Shown: in pieces, positions 9,791 to 18,647 of the stretch
How the letters are laid out: every line of letters begins with the position of its first letter
Position numbering within the stretch: the stretch's first letter is position 1
Assembly: GCA_963726315.1 (NCBI GenBank)
Contig: CAVSBZ010000005.1
Span: forward strand, 1,937,095 to 2,001,094
Source: FEB-25 sp963726315
GTDB lineage: Bacteria; Chloroflexota; Anaerolineae; Anaerolineales; UBA4823
Length of the DNA stretch: 64,000 nucleotides
Reading direction: 5' to 3'
Notes under the pieces: model-generated
Database searches by the model: none
Seen by the model: only the letters and a program-made list of their open reading frames with translations
Told to the model about the DNA's origin: nothing
Position numbers and translations under genes: made by a program

Positions 9791-10466
9791 TCTGGGGAGC
9801 AGAACCCCTTTATCTCCTGGAATTCGCCTCCTCGCATCTTTCTTACGCTTGTTTTTCAAGCTTCTATATCACCAGTTAGCGTGGACGTATGATTGGGTAG
9901 CTTGGATTGTATCTTTAGGCTCATGGCAAAAATGGGTTTTATCTGTTGTACCCTACCTGGAAGGTCCGAGAACGCTTGAGATTGGCTTTGGACCAGGTCA
10001 CCTGCAGGAAGCGTTGAGCCGGAAGGGGATTACTATCTTCGGGCTTGATGAAAGTGTTCAGATGGGGCAAACTGCGCAGCGACGACTGATAAGATTAGGG
10101 TTCCATCCGAATTTAATCCGTGGTGATGCACTGGCGATACCGTTTGCGGCATGTAGTTTTCACCACGTGGTCATGACTTTCCCTTCGGAATATATACTAA
10201 ATCCGGTCTCCCTGGCAGAGATCCACCGTGTTTTAACGGATGGTGGGACGGCGATCATGCTCCCGCTAGCCTGGATCACAGGAAAAAAGCCGCTTGAACG
10301 CACCGCTGCCTGGATTAACCGGATCACAGGGGAAGCTCCCGAATGGAATGAGAAATCCCTCGAACCTTTGAAAAATGCTGGATTTACCGTCAGCTGGGAG
10401 ATGATTGAATTCGATTCGAGTAAAGCATTGCTGATCCGAATGGATAAACCCATTCCCGCTGCCTGA
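9774..10466 (+). CDS. Class I SAM-dependent methyltransferase
   Basis: 230 residues. After a ~60-residue hydrophobic and aromatic N-terminal stretch comes motif I (TLEIGFGPGHLQEAL), the acidic loop FGLDES, RGDALAIPF (motif II/III) and the post-core HRVLTDGGTAIML, giving a complete Rossmann methyltransferase core. The start overlaps the end of the lipid kinase gene by 17 bp, which suggests coupling, and a lipid or membrane-linked acceptor is plausible. The substrate is not identifiable. Confidence 0.82.
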   Translation: MQNPANLGSRTPLSPGIRLLASFLRLFFKLLYHQLAWTYDWVAWIVSLGSWQKWVLSVVPYLEGPRTLEIGFGPGHLQEALSRKGITIFGLDESVQMGQTAQRRLIRLGFHPNLIRGDALAIPFAACSFHHVVMTFPSEYILNPVSLAEIHRVLTDGGTAIMLPLAWITGKKPLERTAAWINRITGEAPEWNEKSLEPLKNAGFTVSWEMIEFDSSKALLIRMDKPIPAA

Positions 10467-10510
10467 GGTCTGTTGCCATTCAAGCGGGATATTGTTGTAA
10501 AATGTAGGGT

Positions 10511-11215
10511 ATGGAAATCAAGCTGGCGGTTGCTAAAATCAATAAATATGCTACCTCCGAGAGCGGCAACTCAGTGGAAGTGGTAGAGCGCCCAAATGGG
10601 GGAATTTCAGTGGTCATGGCTGATGGGCAGAGCTCGGGTAAAGGTGCCAAGCATATTTCTTCATTGGTGGTTAGAAAGGTTATCTCACTGTTATCCGAGG
10701 GTGTGCGCGATGGTGCAGCAGCCAGGGCAGCTTCGGATTATCTCTTCACCGAGCGTAAAGGGAAAGTATCTGCAACGCTTAATATCGTCTCCATCGATTT
10801 GCAGACTGCCACCATGGTGATCACACGCAACAATCCGCTGCCAGTACTCATTGCCTCTAATGAAGAAGTATGCGCCTTTGATGATGAATGTAATCCCATC
10901 GGTATCTATCGCGATACTCGCCCATTGATTAATGAAATGCCGCTCGAGCCCGGACTGACCGTGGTATTGTTTACCGATGGTTTGATCCATGCAGGTTCGC
11001 GGAGTGGGGAAAGCCTGGATGTGAAAACTTTTTTAGAAGCTCACATCGAGGAGGAGCTCACCGAACCGCAGATCATTGCAGACCAGCTCCTGTCTGATGC
11101 GATGCAGCTTGACCGGGGACGACCGGTGGATGATATTTCCGTAGTTGTCATCCAGGTGACCAGCCAGAACGTGGATTCGGTCCGGCGCATGACGGTTCAG
11201 CTCCCCCTTAATTAA
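10511..11215 (+). CDS. SpoIIE-type PP2C serine phosphatase domain protein
   Basis: 234 residues comprising mostly a stand-alone SpoIIE/PP2C phosphatase domain. Metal-site motifs are VMADGQSSGKGA (Asp/Gly near residue 35), VVLFTDGLIHA (Asp around residue 155) and PVDDISVVVIQV near the end. No sensor (PAS, GAF, HAMP) is fused, so the input must come from another protein. It leads a likely operon with the TrkA-N protein 8 bp downstream. Stand-alone members often act in partner-switching regulation; no anti-sigma-factor antagonist is nearby. Confidence 0.82.
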   Translation: MEIKLAVAKINKYATSESGNSVEVVERPNGGISVVMADGQSSGKGAKHISSLVVRKVISLLSEGVRDGAAARAASDYLFTERKGKVSATLNIVSIDLQTATMVITRNNPLPVLIASNEEVCAFDDECNPIGIYRDTRPLINEMPLEPGLTVVLFTDGLIHAGSRSGESLDVKTFLEAHIEEELTEPQIIADQLLSDAMQLDRGRPVDDISVVVIQVTSQNVDSVRRMTVQLPLN

Positions 11216-11223
11216 ATATTCAA

Positions 11224-12300
11224 ATGCCAGACATCGCCTATCCCGCCTCTTCCTATCGAAACCGATCCCGAGCCAGGGAAATAAAAGCTGCCTGGCGCGA
11301 CATTTGGTTATTATTAGGAAGATTTGCATCGCCGTTATTGATCTTTACCCTCGCAATTTTCGGGGGAGGGATTGCTTTCTATCTGTTGTCATTGGAAGCG
11401 GGAGAACCATTGGGGAACCTGCTTGAAGGTATTTACCTGGTCTTGTCGATGACATTCTTGCAAACCAGCGGCGATTTTCCACATACCTGGTACCTCGGAA
11501 TTTTTTATTTCATAATGCCTGTGATTGGTCTTATCATACTGGCACAGGGTGTAGCAGAGTTTAGTGTGATGTTATTCAACCGCCGGGCACGTGGTAAAGA
11601 ATGGGAGATAGCCGTGGCCTCTACATATAACAATCATATCATCCTGGTCGGTTTAGGGCACCTGGGATTTCGGGTGGCAGAAGAATTGATCAATATGGAG
11701 CAAGACATCGTCATTATTGAGACTAATCCAAAAGCCGATTTAACTGCCACAGTGAAAAAGATGGGCATCCCGGTGATCCAGGATGATGCCAGCCATGAGC
11801 TGACGCTGGAATCCGCGGGTGTCGAGCGAGCGAGGGCAATAATCCTCTGCATCCAAAATGACAGCCTGAACCTCAAGATTGCGCTTAAAGCCCAACGGCT
11901 AAATCCTAATATCCACGTAATCTTGCGAATATTTGATGATGATTTTGCCCAGGGGCTGCAAGAACAATTCGGGTACTCAGCTTTCAGTGCTACGGGGATG
12001 GCAGCACCGGCTTTCGCGGCTGCGGCCTCAGGTGTAGACATGACCCGACCGATTACCGTCGAAGGTCAATCGATGAGCCTAGCTCATTTAAAGATTGAGC
12101 GGGAATCGGTAATCAATAACCAGACGATCAGTGAAGTGGAACAAAAATATAAGCTCAGTGTGGTGTTCATCCGTAGAAACAGCAACTCAGATTTCCACCC
12201 ACCTGCCGATTGCCGCTTGTCTGCTGAGGATGAGCTGGCGGTCTTGGGTGGGTTGAGTGAGATCAGAACACTGGCTATTGATAATCACTCCACCAGTTGA
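11224..12300 (+). CDS. Two-TM channel-like protein with cytoplasmic TrkA-N (RCK) domain
   Basis: 358 residues. An N-terminal membrane part has about two helices (residues ~33-55 and ~95-120) with a pore-loop-like segment between them. A Rossmann NAD-binding RCK domain follows (ILVGLGHLGFRVAEEL, then IETNPKADL and DDASHELTLESAGV), and then a TrkA-C-like tail. The layout is that of a bacterial K+ channel. The selectivity filter is odd, though: where TVGYGD is expected the sequence reads TSGDFP, lacking the GY pair. It may therefore not be a K+-selective pore. It sits 8 bp after the phosphatase gene. Confidence 0.78.
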   Translation: MPDIAYPASSYRNRSRAREIKAAWRDIWLLLGRFASPLLIFTLAIFGGGIAFYLLSLEAGEPLGNLLEGIYLVLSMTFLQTSGDFPHTWYLGIFYFIMPVIGLIILAQGVAEFSVMLFNRRARGKEWEIAVASTYNNHIILVGLGHLGFRVAEELINMEQDIVIIETNPKADLTATVKKMGIPVIQDDASHELTLESAGVERARAIILCIQNDSLNLKIALKAQRLNPNIHVILRIFDDDFAQGLQEQFGYSAFSATGMAAPAFAAAASGVDMTRPITVEGQSMSLAHLKIERESVINNQTISEVEQKYKLSVVFIRRNSNSDFHPPADCRLSAEDELAVLGGLSEIRTLAIDNHSTS

Positions 12301-12318
12301 GATTGAGAGCACAAGGAT

Positions 12319-12666
12319 ATGTTAATCGGGGTGGTAGGCTCATGTGGCGCCGGAAAATCCTCCCTGGTGGCGGGTTTAGTGGCGCACGGTTACACCGTCA
12401 GGCACATAGCACAGGAACATTCATACGTGCCCGACATGTGGAAACGGCTGACCAACCCTGATATATTGATCTACCTGGATGTTACCTACGAAAACACCAT
12501 CCTTAGGCGAAAATTGGATTGGAACATTGATGAATATGCTGAACAACAGCGCAGATTGAGGCACGCCCGCCAATATGCCGACTTGTACATGGATACAAAC
12601 CCGATGACTGTCCAGGAAGTCAGAGACAAGGCGCTGGCATTTATTGAGGCTTTTGCCCAGACATAA
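12319..12666 (+). CDS. Small P-loop protein of unknown function
   Basis: 115 residues. A clear Walker A (GVVGSCGAGKSSLV) lies at residues 4-17, YLDVTYENTILRRK follows about 50 residues later, and the tail is acidic and helical. The size and order resemble a minimal nucleotide kinase, but I do not recognise the family and no clear lid domain is present. It lies 18 bp after the TrkA-N gene and is probably co-transcribed with it. Confidence 0.6.
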   Translation: MLIGVVGSCGAGKSSLVAGLVAHGYTVRHIAQEHSYVPDMWKRLTNPDILIYLDVTYENTILRRKLDWNIDEYAEQQRRLRHARQYADLYMDTNPMTVQEVRDKALAFIEAFAQT

Positions 12667-12733
12667 ATCTATTAATAGACATTCCCATAGATAGGGAGTA
12701 TAATTCGACCCGCCAGTCGATTTTGGCATCGTA

Positions 12734-12750
12734 GCCAGCATTCGGCTGGC
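12734..12750 (+). terminator. Hairpin between the P-loop gene and secD
   Basis: A perfect 6-bp stem (GCCAGC, 5-nt loop, GCTGGC) is followed by only a short GTTTG stretch. It could end the preceding operon or fold in the secD leader. It is a weak terminator by sequence. Confidence 0.35.
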
Positions 12751-12783
12751 GTTTGCGTGAATCATGGAGGTTGATACCAGTAA

Positions 12784-14184
12784 ATGAACCGGACTTATCG
12801 ATTACTTATCCCTATCGCATTAATATTGATCTTCGCGATCTATATTGACCTGCCGAAAAGCCCTGGCATCCATCTTGCCGGCATAAACCGTGATTTCAGC
12901 ACCCGCCTCGGACTGGACCTCGTGGGGGGATTACAGGCACTGTTGGAGGCGGACGTCCCTGCTACAACAAATATCAATCCTAGCGACATGAATATCGCCC
13001 AGCAGATAGTCAGTAACCGTGTGAATGCTCTAGGCGTCTCGGAACCCGTCGTCCAACAAGCCGGCTCACGCCGCATTGTGGTGGAGCTTCCTGGTGCGAC
13101 GGACACTGAAAAGGCATTAGCCCTCATCAAGCAGACCGGTTTACTTGAGTTTGTGGACATGACCGCACTAACGAACGCAGAAGCAGCTTCGCTCATGGGC
13201 AAGAAGATCAATACCGATTGGACACCCGGAGGCAGCCAACCATCTCCAGCGATTACACCATCTGCCACACCATCATCCACAATCACTTCAACGCTGCCCC
13301 TGGTGACTGGTCCAACTTTCCATACCGTGATGACCGGAGCTGATTTAACCAACGTCGGCGTTCAAACCAACCCAGGTGGTGGTTACGTGGTCGGATTTGA
13401 GTTAAACTCGGAAGGCACCCAGATTTTTAAGGATTTCACTACCGCGCACGTCGGTCAAATCCTGGGAATTGCATTAGATAAACAGGTAATCTCTGTCCCT
13501 GGCATCAATAGCCCCATCACCGGGGGCAAAGGGGTAATTGAGGGAAAATTCACTTCTGATGAAGCTAACAACCTGGCATTGCAATTAAAGTATGGCTCCT
13601 TGCCCATCCCACTCAAGGTGATCACCAGCGAGACCGTCGGCCCCACCCTGGGGCAGGACTCGTTGCGGGCGAGCTTAATTGCCGGTGGGATCGGTATGAT
13701 GGTTGTGATATTGTTCATGGGGTTATATTATCGTCTTCCCGGTGTGGTAGCCGACCTGGCATTGCTGTGTTATGCCCTGCTTACCTACGCAATATTCCGT
13801 TGGATCCCGGTCACGCTTACGTTACCCGGTATTGCTGGGTTTATTTTGAGCGTGGGAGTGGCTGTAGATGCTAATGTCTTGATCTTTGAACGGTTAAAAG
13901 AAGAGCTTCGTTCGGGTAAAACTCTCAAGAATTCGATAGATCTTGGATGGAAAAATGCCTGGCCATCCATCAGGGATTCTAACTTCTCGACCCTGATCAC
14001 ATGCGGAATCCTGTTTTGGTTCGGGAATACATTTGGGGCGAGCATTGTTAAAGGGTTCTCCCTAACCCTTGCGATCGGTGTGTTGGTGAGCATGTTTACC
14101 GCCATAGTTGTCACGCGTACCTTCCTGCATTTAATCCTGGATAGAATCGACTTCACCGAGCACGCACGTTGGTTCGGTATTTAG
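12784..14184 (+). CDS. secD: Protein translocase subunit SecD
   Basis: 466 residues. SecD of the SecDF complex, which uses the proton gradient to help pull proteins out of the SecYEG channel. The N-terminal helix is followed by the signature GLDLVGGLQALLEA, a large extracytoplasmic P1 domain containing a Ser/Thr/Pro-rich insert (about residues 155-180), then five further helices with SVGVAVDANVLIFER, the conserved Asp segment of SecD TM4. secF follows 9 bp later. The ribosome site GGAGG is 13 bp from the ATG, longer than usual. Confidence 0.95.
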   Translation: MNRTYRLLIPIALILIFAIYIDLPKSPGIHLAGINRDFSTRLGLDLVGGLQALLEADVPATTNINPSDMNIAQQIVSNRVNALGVSEPVVQQAGSRRIVVELPGATDTEKALALIKQTGLLEFVDMTALTNAEAASLMGKKINTDWTPGGSQPSPAITPSATPSSTITSTLPLVTGPTFHTVMTGADLTNVGVQTNPGGGYVVGFELNSEGTQIFKDFTTAHVGQILGIALDKQVISVPGINSPITGGKGVIEGKFTSDEANNLALQLKYGSLPIPLKVITSETVGPTLGQDSLRASLIAGGIGMMVVILFMGLYYRLPGVVADLALLCYALLTYAIFRWIPVTLTLPGIAGFILSVGVAVDANVLIFERLKEELRSGKTLKNSIDLGWKNAWPSIRDSNFSTLITCGILFWFGNTFGASIVKGFSLTLAIGVLVSMFTAIVVTRTFLHLILDRIDFTEHARWFGI

Positions 14185-14193
14185 GAGCCTTGG

Positions 14194-15111
14194 ATGATTG
14201 ATATTGTAAAACGGCGATATTTATACTTTGGGATTTCATTATTGGTCATCATTCCCGGGATGATTGCATTATTGTTATGGGGATTACCGCTGGCGATCGA
14301 CTTTAAAGGCGGCAGTCTGCTTGACCTACGCTTCGACACCGGCGCAGTTCCACAGCCTGCACAAATCAGTGCTATCTACACGGAGAATGGCTTTATCGAT
14401 ACAATTGTGCAAACTTCCGGCACAAATGGGCTGATCATACGATCATTGGATATGACTGACGCTCAGCGCAACCAAATCGTATCTCAAATTGAATCTCGTT
14501 TTGGAACAACCATCACGGTGAACCGCTTTAAATCAGTCGGACCATCGGTCGGACAGGAAGTTGCTAAGCGAGCTGCCGGAGCGGTTGGTTTGGCTGCCCT
14601 TGGTATCCTGTTATACATCACCCTCGCTTTCAGAGGCGTGTCGCATGCCTTCCGCTATGGTGTTGCCGCGATCATCGCCATGCTACACGATGTTGCTGTG
14701 GTCATTGGCGTAGAAGCGATCATTGCACACTTTTTCCATTGGGAAGTTGATGCCCTCTTCCTTACCGCTCTCCTGACTGTGATTGGCTTTTCGGTCCACG
14801 ATACCATCGTGGTGTTTGACCGAATCAGGGAAAACCTGAACATATATCGAAAACTGCCATATGAGACCGTGGTCAACCACTCCATCGTCCAGACCCTGGT
14901 GAGATCGGTGAACACACAGCTGACGGTGATGCTCACTCTACTCTCACTGGCACTGTTCGGTGGGATAACCATCCGTCATTTTGTGGTTATCCTGTTGGTG
15001 GGTGTTTTTAGTGGCACGTACTCCTCGATCTTCAATGCTTCTCCCATTCTCGTTGTGTGGGAGAACCAGGAATGGAAAACATGGTTCCGGCGGAGTGCTA
15101 AGTCAGCTTAA
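14194..15111 (+). CDS. secF: Protein translocase subunit SecF
   Basis: 305 residues. Partner of SecD. It shows the SecF signatures DFKGGSLLDLRF near the N-terminus and TVIGFSVHDTIVVFDRIREN, with six predicted helices and a short periplasmic domain. The spacing from secD is 9 bp with GGAG before the ATG. It ends the operon; a hairpin with T-rich tail lies ~118 bp downstream. Confidence 0.95.
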   Translation: MIDIVKRRYLYFGISLLVIIPGMIALLLWGLPLAIDFKGGSLLDLRFDTGAVPQPAQISAIYTENGFIDTIVQTSGTNGLIIRSLDMTDAQRNQIVSQIESRFGTTITVNRFKSVGPSVGQEVAKRAAGAVGLAALGILLYITLAFRGVSHAFRYGVAAIIAMLHDVAVVIGVEAIIAHFFHWEVDALFLTALLTVIGFSVHDTIVVFDRIRENLNIYRKLPYETVVNHSIVQTLVRSVNTQLTVMLTLLSLALFGGITIRHFVVILLVGVFSGTYSSIFNASPILVVWENQEWKTWFRRSAKSA

Positions 15112-15561
15112 CATGCAATTCTGAACCCAGTAGATCTTCGTTGGGTTGAATAATTATTATTTAGGGGAGGCGTGGGTAAGGAAACCAGACTGGTTTATGA
15201 TTAAATTCCTCGCTTCGGTTCTAAGAATGGGCGTGACAGTTACGCCCTTTCTTGTTGTGCAAATACAAAAGCTCCAATTGCAGTTTCCTAATTAAGATCC
15301 AGTTTATATATTAATCCACCCATTCCGGCGGGGTAAAGCGGTGGACGCTGGAATTCTGGGTGCCTTTGCGAACATAAATCACTTCCAAAAAATACGCCAC
15401 ACATTGACAGAATGGGTAACCATCTACCTGTTATATAAGTAATAGATCTCTGCCACAACGCAACTTATCAGATTTTTTGCATTCCAATTCAATGTGAAAT
15501 ATTAATAAAGAGCTTAGGTATATACCATATTGTGAAGACAATCAATTAGACCCAGACGAAA
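15112..15561. other. Intergenic region between convergent secF and prepilin peptidase
   Basis: 450 bases without a gene. It holds a 15-nt palindrome (AAACCAGACTGGTTT, 15182-15196) and the terminator listed at 15229. I see nothing else in the rest. Confidence 0.6.
15229..15255 (+). terminator. Rho-independent terminator after secDF
   Basis: GGGCGT and ACGCCC form a stem around a 7-nt loop, followed by TTTCTTGTT. It is placed as expected to end the secDF transcript. Confidence 0.65.
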
Positions 15562-16335
15562 TCAACCCCCGACCATTTTTGCAACCAGATCCTGGAAATA
15601 AATCAATAAAACCGCCCCCATCACCAGGAAGGGACCATAGGGCAAGGCAGCAAATGCCTGGTACTTTCGGGTGACCAACATTACCAAAATATACACCAAG
15701 CTGACCAATCCCCCGATCAATACTGCTACGACCAACCCAACCAAAATCAGAGGCCATCCGAGCATCAGCCCCAGTACTCCACTCAGGTTTACGTCGCCGA
15801 AACCGAAAGCGACGTCATTGACCGGCTGACCCCGACGGCGATTGATAAGCTTCATGATCAGTACCCCCAGCATGTAGATCAGCCACATGATCACAAATCC
15901 AGCAATCCCGCCCTCCAGGGTGCGCATCCACCCGACGCGCAGGAAACCGACGATCAGTCCCAATGCCACGCCGAACAAGCTCACCGGGTGCATGATCAAG
16001 CGATACTCAAGGTCAATCAAGACCACCACACCAAAGTAAGCCAGGACGACCATTCCAAGCCAATATCCGAGCTTATTGGGTGGTGAATAGCTGATGAAAA
16101 CTGAGGCAACAATGAAAAATGCCTCGGTGATCCACACCCGCATGCTCCTTCGCCGGTGACAGTTGATACACCGCCTCGGCCAAAAGAGGTAGTTCATCCA
16201 CTTCTGGTCCGTGTCACAGGCAATACAAAATGGTCGGGTAAGCCGACGACGAAGTGGTAGAACATCCGCCAAATAATTAACCAACATCCCAAACAGCCAG
16301 CCAGGAATTATCGCCAGAAGGTTGTATGTTATCAT
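15562..16335 (-). CDS. Type IV prepilin peptidase (A24 family)
   Basis: 257 residues, polytopic membrane protein. It cleaves, and usually N-methylates, type IV prepilin-like leaders. Two Cys pairs of the N-terminal zinc-binding loop are present (CIACD and CINCHRR), followed by the two catalytic Asp sites: VVLIDLEYRLIMHP and the GxGD site AFGFGDVNLSG. No pilin or secretion ATPase gene is in the window, so it is an orphan here. It converges with secF. Confidence 0.9.
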   Translation of the reverse strand: MITYNLLAIIPGWLFGMLVNYLADVLPLRRRLTRPFCIACDTDQKWMNYLFWPRRCINCHRRRSMRVWITEAFFIVASVFISYSPPNKLGYWLGMVVLAYFGVVVLIDLEYRLIMHPVSLFGVALGLIVGFLRVGWMRTLEGGIAGFVIMWLIYMLGVLIMKLINRRRGQPVNDVAFGFGDVNLSGVLGLMLGWPLILVGLVVAVLIGGLVSLVYILVMLVTRKYQAFAALPYGPFLVMGAVLLIYFQDLVAKMVGG

Positions 16336-16410
16336 AGAGGAAATTATAGCAAGTATTTTTCGTTTCGAGGCATCACCTGGAGCTATTATCGATATTGTAA
16401 GGAGGCTGTG

Positions 16411-17703
16411 ATGGAAAAGTTGATCATCCAGGGGGGATACCCGTTGAATGGAGAAGTGACTCCTTCAGGAAATAAGAATGCCGCCTTGCCCTTACTGGCA
16501 GCCTGCTTGCTGACGGATGAACCAGTCATTCTGCACAATGTTCCGAATATACGCGACGTGCACGATATGATTGCGCTGCTGCAAAGCCTGGGAGCAGATG
16601 CAGACAGGCTAGATAACCATACATGGAAGATTCGAGCAGCCAACCTGTGCCCGGCTGAATTAAAACCTGAGTTGTGCCGCCGAATACGGGCATCGATCTT
16701 GCTGGCAGGTCCGATGGTGGCGAGGATGGGGGAGCTAAGGCTGCCTCCTCCGGGCGGCGATGTGATCGGAAGGCGAAGAGTCGATACCCATATCCTCGCC
16801 ATCCGTTCTTTGGGTGCCCAGGCTGATTTCGACCGTGCCAACCGGATGTTCGTATTCTCAGCCCGAAAGCTGACCGGCGCAGATATCCTCCTGGATGAAG
16901 CCAGTGTGACTGCCACAGAAAACGCCATCATGGCTGCCGTTACAGCTGAAGGAACCACCATTCTTAGGAACGCAACCTCCGAACCCCACGTCCAGGAATT
17001 ATGCCACTTCCTCAACTCCCTAGGTGCAAATATAGAAAATATCAGCTCCAACACCTTACATATCGAAGGGGTTAAAAAATTGCATGGAGGTGAATTTACC
17101 ATCGGCCCCGATTATCTCGAGGTGGTGAGCTTCATCGGTGCAGCCGCGCTTACGCGTGGATCGATCACCATCAACAATGCCGGAGCACACTACTTGAGCA
17201 TGATCAGGCTGGTATTAGGTAGATTGGGCGTTGAGTGGCAGGTGGATGGAGATAAAATCATGGTCCACGCACCCCAAAAACTGGTAGTCGAGCCAGACTT
17301 GGGGGATGCCATACCGGTGATCAACGTCATGCCATGGCCATCGTTTCCCACTGATCTGATGAGCATCGCCATCGTAATCGGCACACAGTCCAAAGGCAGT
17401 GTGCTGTTCCACGATTGGATGTATCCGAGCCGCATGTTCTTTACCGATAAGCTGGTCGGAATGGGTGCACAAATCGTATTGTGTGACCCGCACCGCTGCA
17501 TCGTACAAGGTCCGACCCAGCTCTACGGCGAGGTGCTCGAGAGCCCAGACATCCGCGCTGGTATGGCTCTTGTTCTGGCCGCGCTGACAGCTGAAGGACA
17601 ATCTGTCATCCGAAACCTGGGGCAGATCGATCGAGGTTACGAACGGATAGACGAGAAACTGCGCCTTCTGGGCGCTAAAATTGAGAGAACGGCTGAATTG
17701 TGA
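16411..17703 (+). CDS. murA: UDP-GlcNAc 1-carboxyvinyltransferase with Asp in place of catalytic Cys
   Basis: 430 residues. MurA transfers enolpyruvate from PEP to UDP-GlcNAc, the first committed step of peptidoglycan synthesis. The N-terminal NKNAALPLLAACLL carries the Lys-Asn pair, and the inside-out alpha/beta barrel repeats are recognisable throughout. In the mobile loop the usual PGGCAIGARPVDLH reads PGGDVIGRRRVDTH, so the Cys that fosfomycin alkylates is Asp, as in Mycobacterium and Chlamydia. The start is ATG 16411: GGAGG (16401-16405) is 5 nt from it, whereas the GTG three bases upstream would be too close. The gene converges on trxA. Confidence 0.95.
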   Translation: MEKLIIQGGYPLNGEVTPSGNKNAALPLLAACLLTDEPVILHNVPNIRDVHDMIALLQSLGADADRLDNHTWKIRAANLCPAELKPELCRRIRASILLAGPMVARMGELRLPPPGGDVIGRRRVDTHILAIRSLGAQADFDRANRMFVFSARKLTGADILLDEASVTATENAIMAAVTAEGTTILRNATSEPHVQELCHFLNSLGANIENISSNTLHIEGVKKLHGGEFTIGPDYLEVVSFIGAAALTRGSITINNAGAHYLSMIRLVLGRLGVEWQVDGDKIMVHAPQKLVVEPDLGDAIPVINVMPWPSFPTDLMSIAIVIGTQSKGSVLFHDWMYPSRMFFTDKLVGMGAQIVLCDPHRCIVQGPTQLYGEVLESPDIRAGMALVLAALTAEGQSVIRNLGQIDRGYERIDEKLRLLGAKIERTAEL

Positions 17704-17715
17704 CCTAACCGGGAT

Positions 17716-18072
17716 TTAATTCCTGGAGACCTGACCAATTACTTCTAAAAATTGGGTAACGATGGTGCGCAGCATCGGTTCAGGCAGCGCTCCAACCTGA
17801 CGATGGACAATCTTACCTGCTGACACGAAAAGCATCGTCGGAATTCCCTGTACACCGTATTTCATCGCCCATTCTGGATTTTCATCCGTGTTAACCTTCG
17901 CAACAATCACCCTGCCGGCATTTTCCTTGGCAATTTTTTCCAGGGTCGGAGCAATCATTTTACATGGCGTACACCAGGGTGCCCAAAAATCTACAATAAC
18001 CGGCATGCTTGAATTCAAAACGGTTTTTTCGAATGCTGCATCGGTTACATGAATGGGTTCGTCGATTATCAT
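17716..18072 (-). CDS. trxA: Thioredoxin
   Basis: 118 residues, a single thioredoxin domain. The active site is WAPWCTPCKMIAP (WCTPC instead of the usual WCGPC), and the cis-Pro is in GIPTMLFV. It is cytosolic with no signal peptide. The Thr in the CxxC dipeptide is found in some Chloroflexota thioredoxins and should raise or lower the redox potential slightly. It is the general housekeeping thioredoxin here, distinct from the special thioredoxin-like proteins of the arsenic island. Confidence 0.92.
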   Translation of the reverse strand: MIIDEPIHVTDAAFEKTVLNSSMPVIVDFWAPWCTPCKMIAPTLEKIAKENAGRVIVAKVNTDENPEWAMKYGVQGIPTMLFVSAGKIVHRQVGALPEPMLRTIVTQFLEVIGQVSRN

Positions 18073-18139
18073 TAATATTTCTCCAGTAATGGTTTCTAAG
18101 TTAGATGCAGCCCTAATAAATTAGTTGCACAATCATAAT

Positions 18140-18574
18140 TTACTCTGCTGGCGTTCCAGGGGAGAGGATCTGGTAGGAGGATCTGATCTGGGCGGCTTGA
18201 CACAGCATAGCTCTAACCGAGCAATATTTTTCTTCAGATAACTGGATGGCACGCTCAACCGAAGTTGGAGAAATCCCTTCTCCCCAAATCAAATAGGTGA
18301 CTTCGATCTCATTATAGATTTTGGGGAAATCCTCAGCCTTTTTTCCGCGCACTTTTACCTTTAAAGCCTCCAGAAGCTCACGCTTCTTGATTAATATATC
18401 GACAATATCCACACCCGTGCAGCCTGCCAAACCCACCAGGAGCAATTCCATCGGGGAGACACCGGGTACTTCATCAAGGTTGCCCATCTGAACCCTCCCA
18501 CCCAAATCATTAGTACCAATGAAAACACCCCCGCCTTTCCACTCGGCTTCGATCTCACGCCATTGATCTGTCAT
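18140..18574 (-). CDS. OsmC family peroxiredoxin-like protein
   Basis: 144 residues. OsmC-fold thiol protein that reduces organic hydroperoxides in known members. Both expected Cys are present: LVGLAGCTGVDIVD and EKYCSVRAML. The start is ATG 18574, with AGGA 7 nt upstream, giving MTDQWREIE. Upstream in-frame ATGs would add 30 residues that overlap the scpA start region and do not look coding. It is divergently placed to scpA. Confidence 0.88.
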   Translation of the reverse strand: MTDQWREIEAEWKGGGVFIGTNDLGGRVQMGNLDEVPGVSPMELLLVGLAGCTGVDIVDILIKKRELLEALKVKVRGKKAEDFPKIYNEIEVTYLIWGEGISPTSVERAIQLSEEKYCSVRAMLCQAAQIRSSYQILSPGTPAE

Positions 18575-18647
18575 ATTTTTATCCTGAAATGAATTTAAAC
18601 CAAGTATAGCATGAGCCATTACAATTGTCAGGTATAATCTCGCCATA

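Noticed and set aside
16408..16410. GTG as murA start
   Set aside because: Only 2 nt from the GGAGG ribosome site; the ATG at 16411 has proper spacing.
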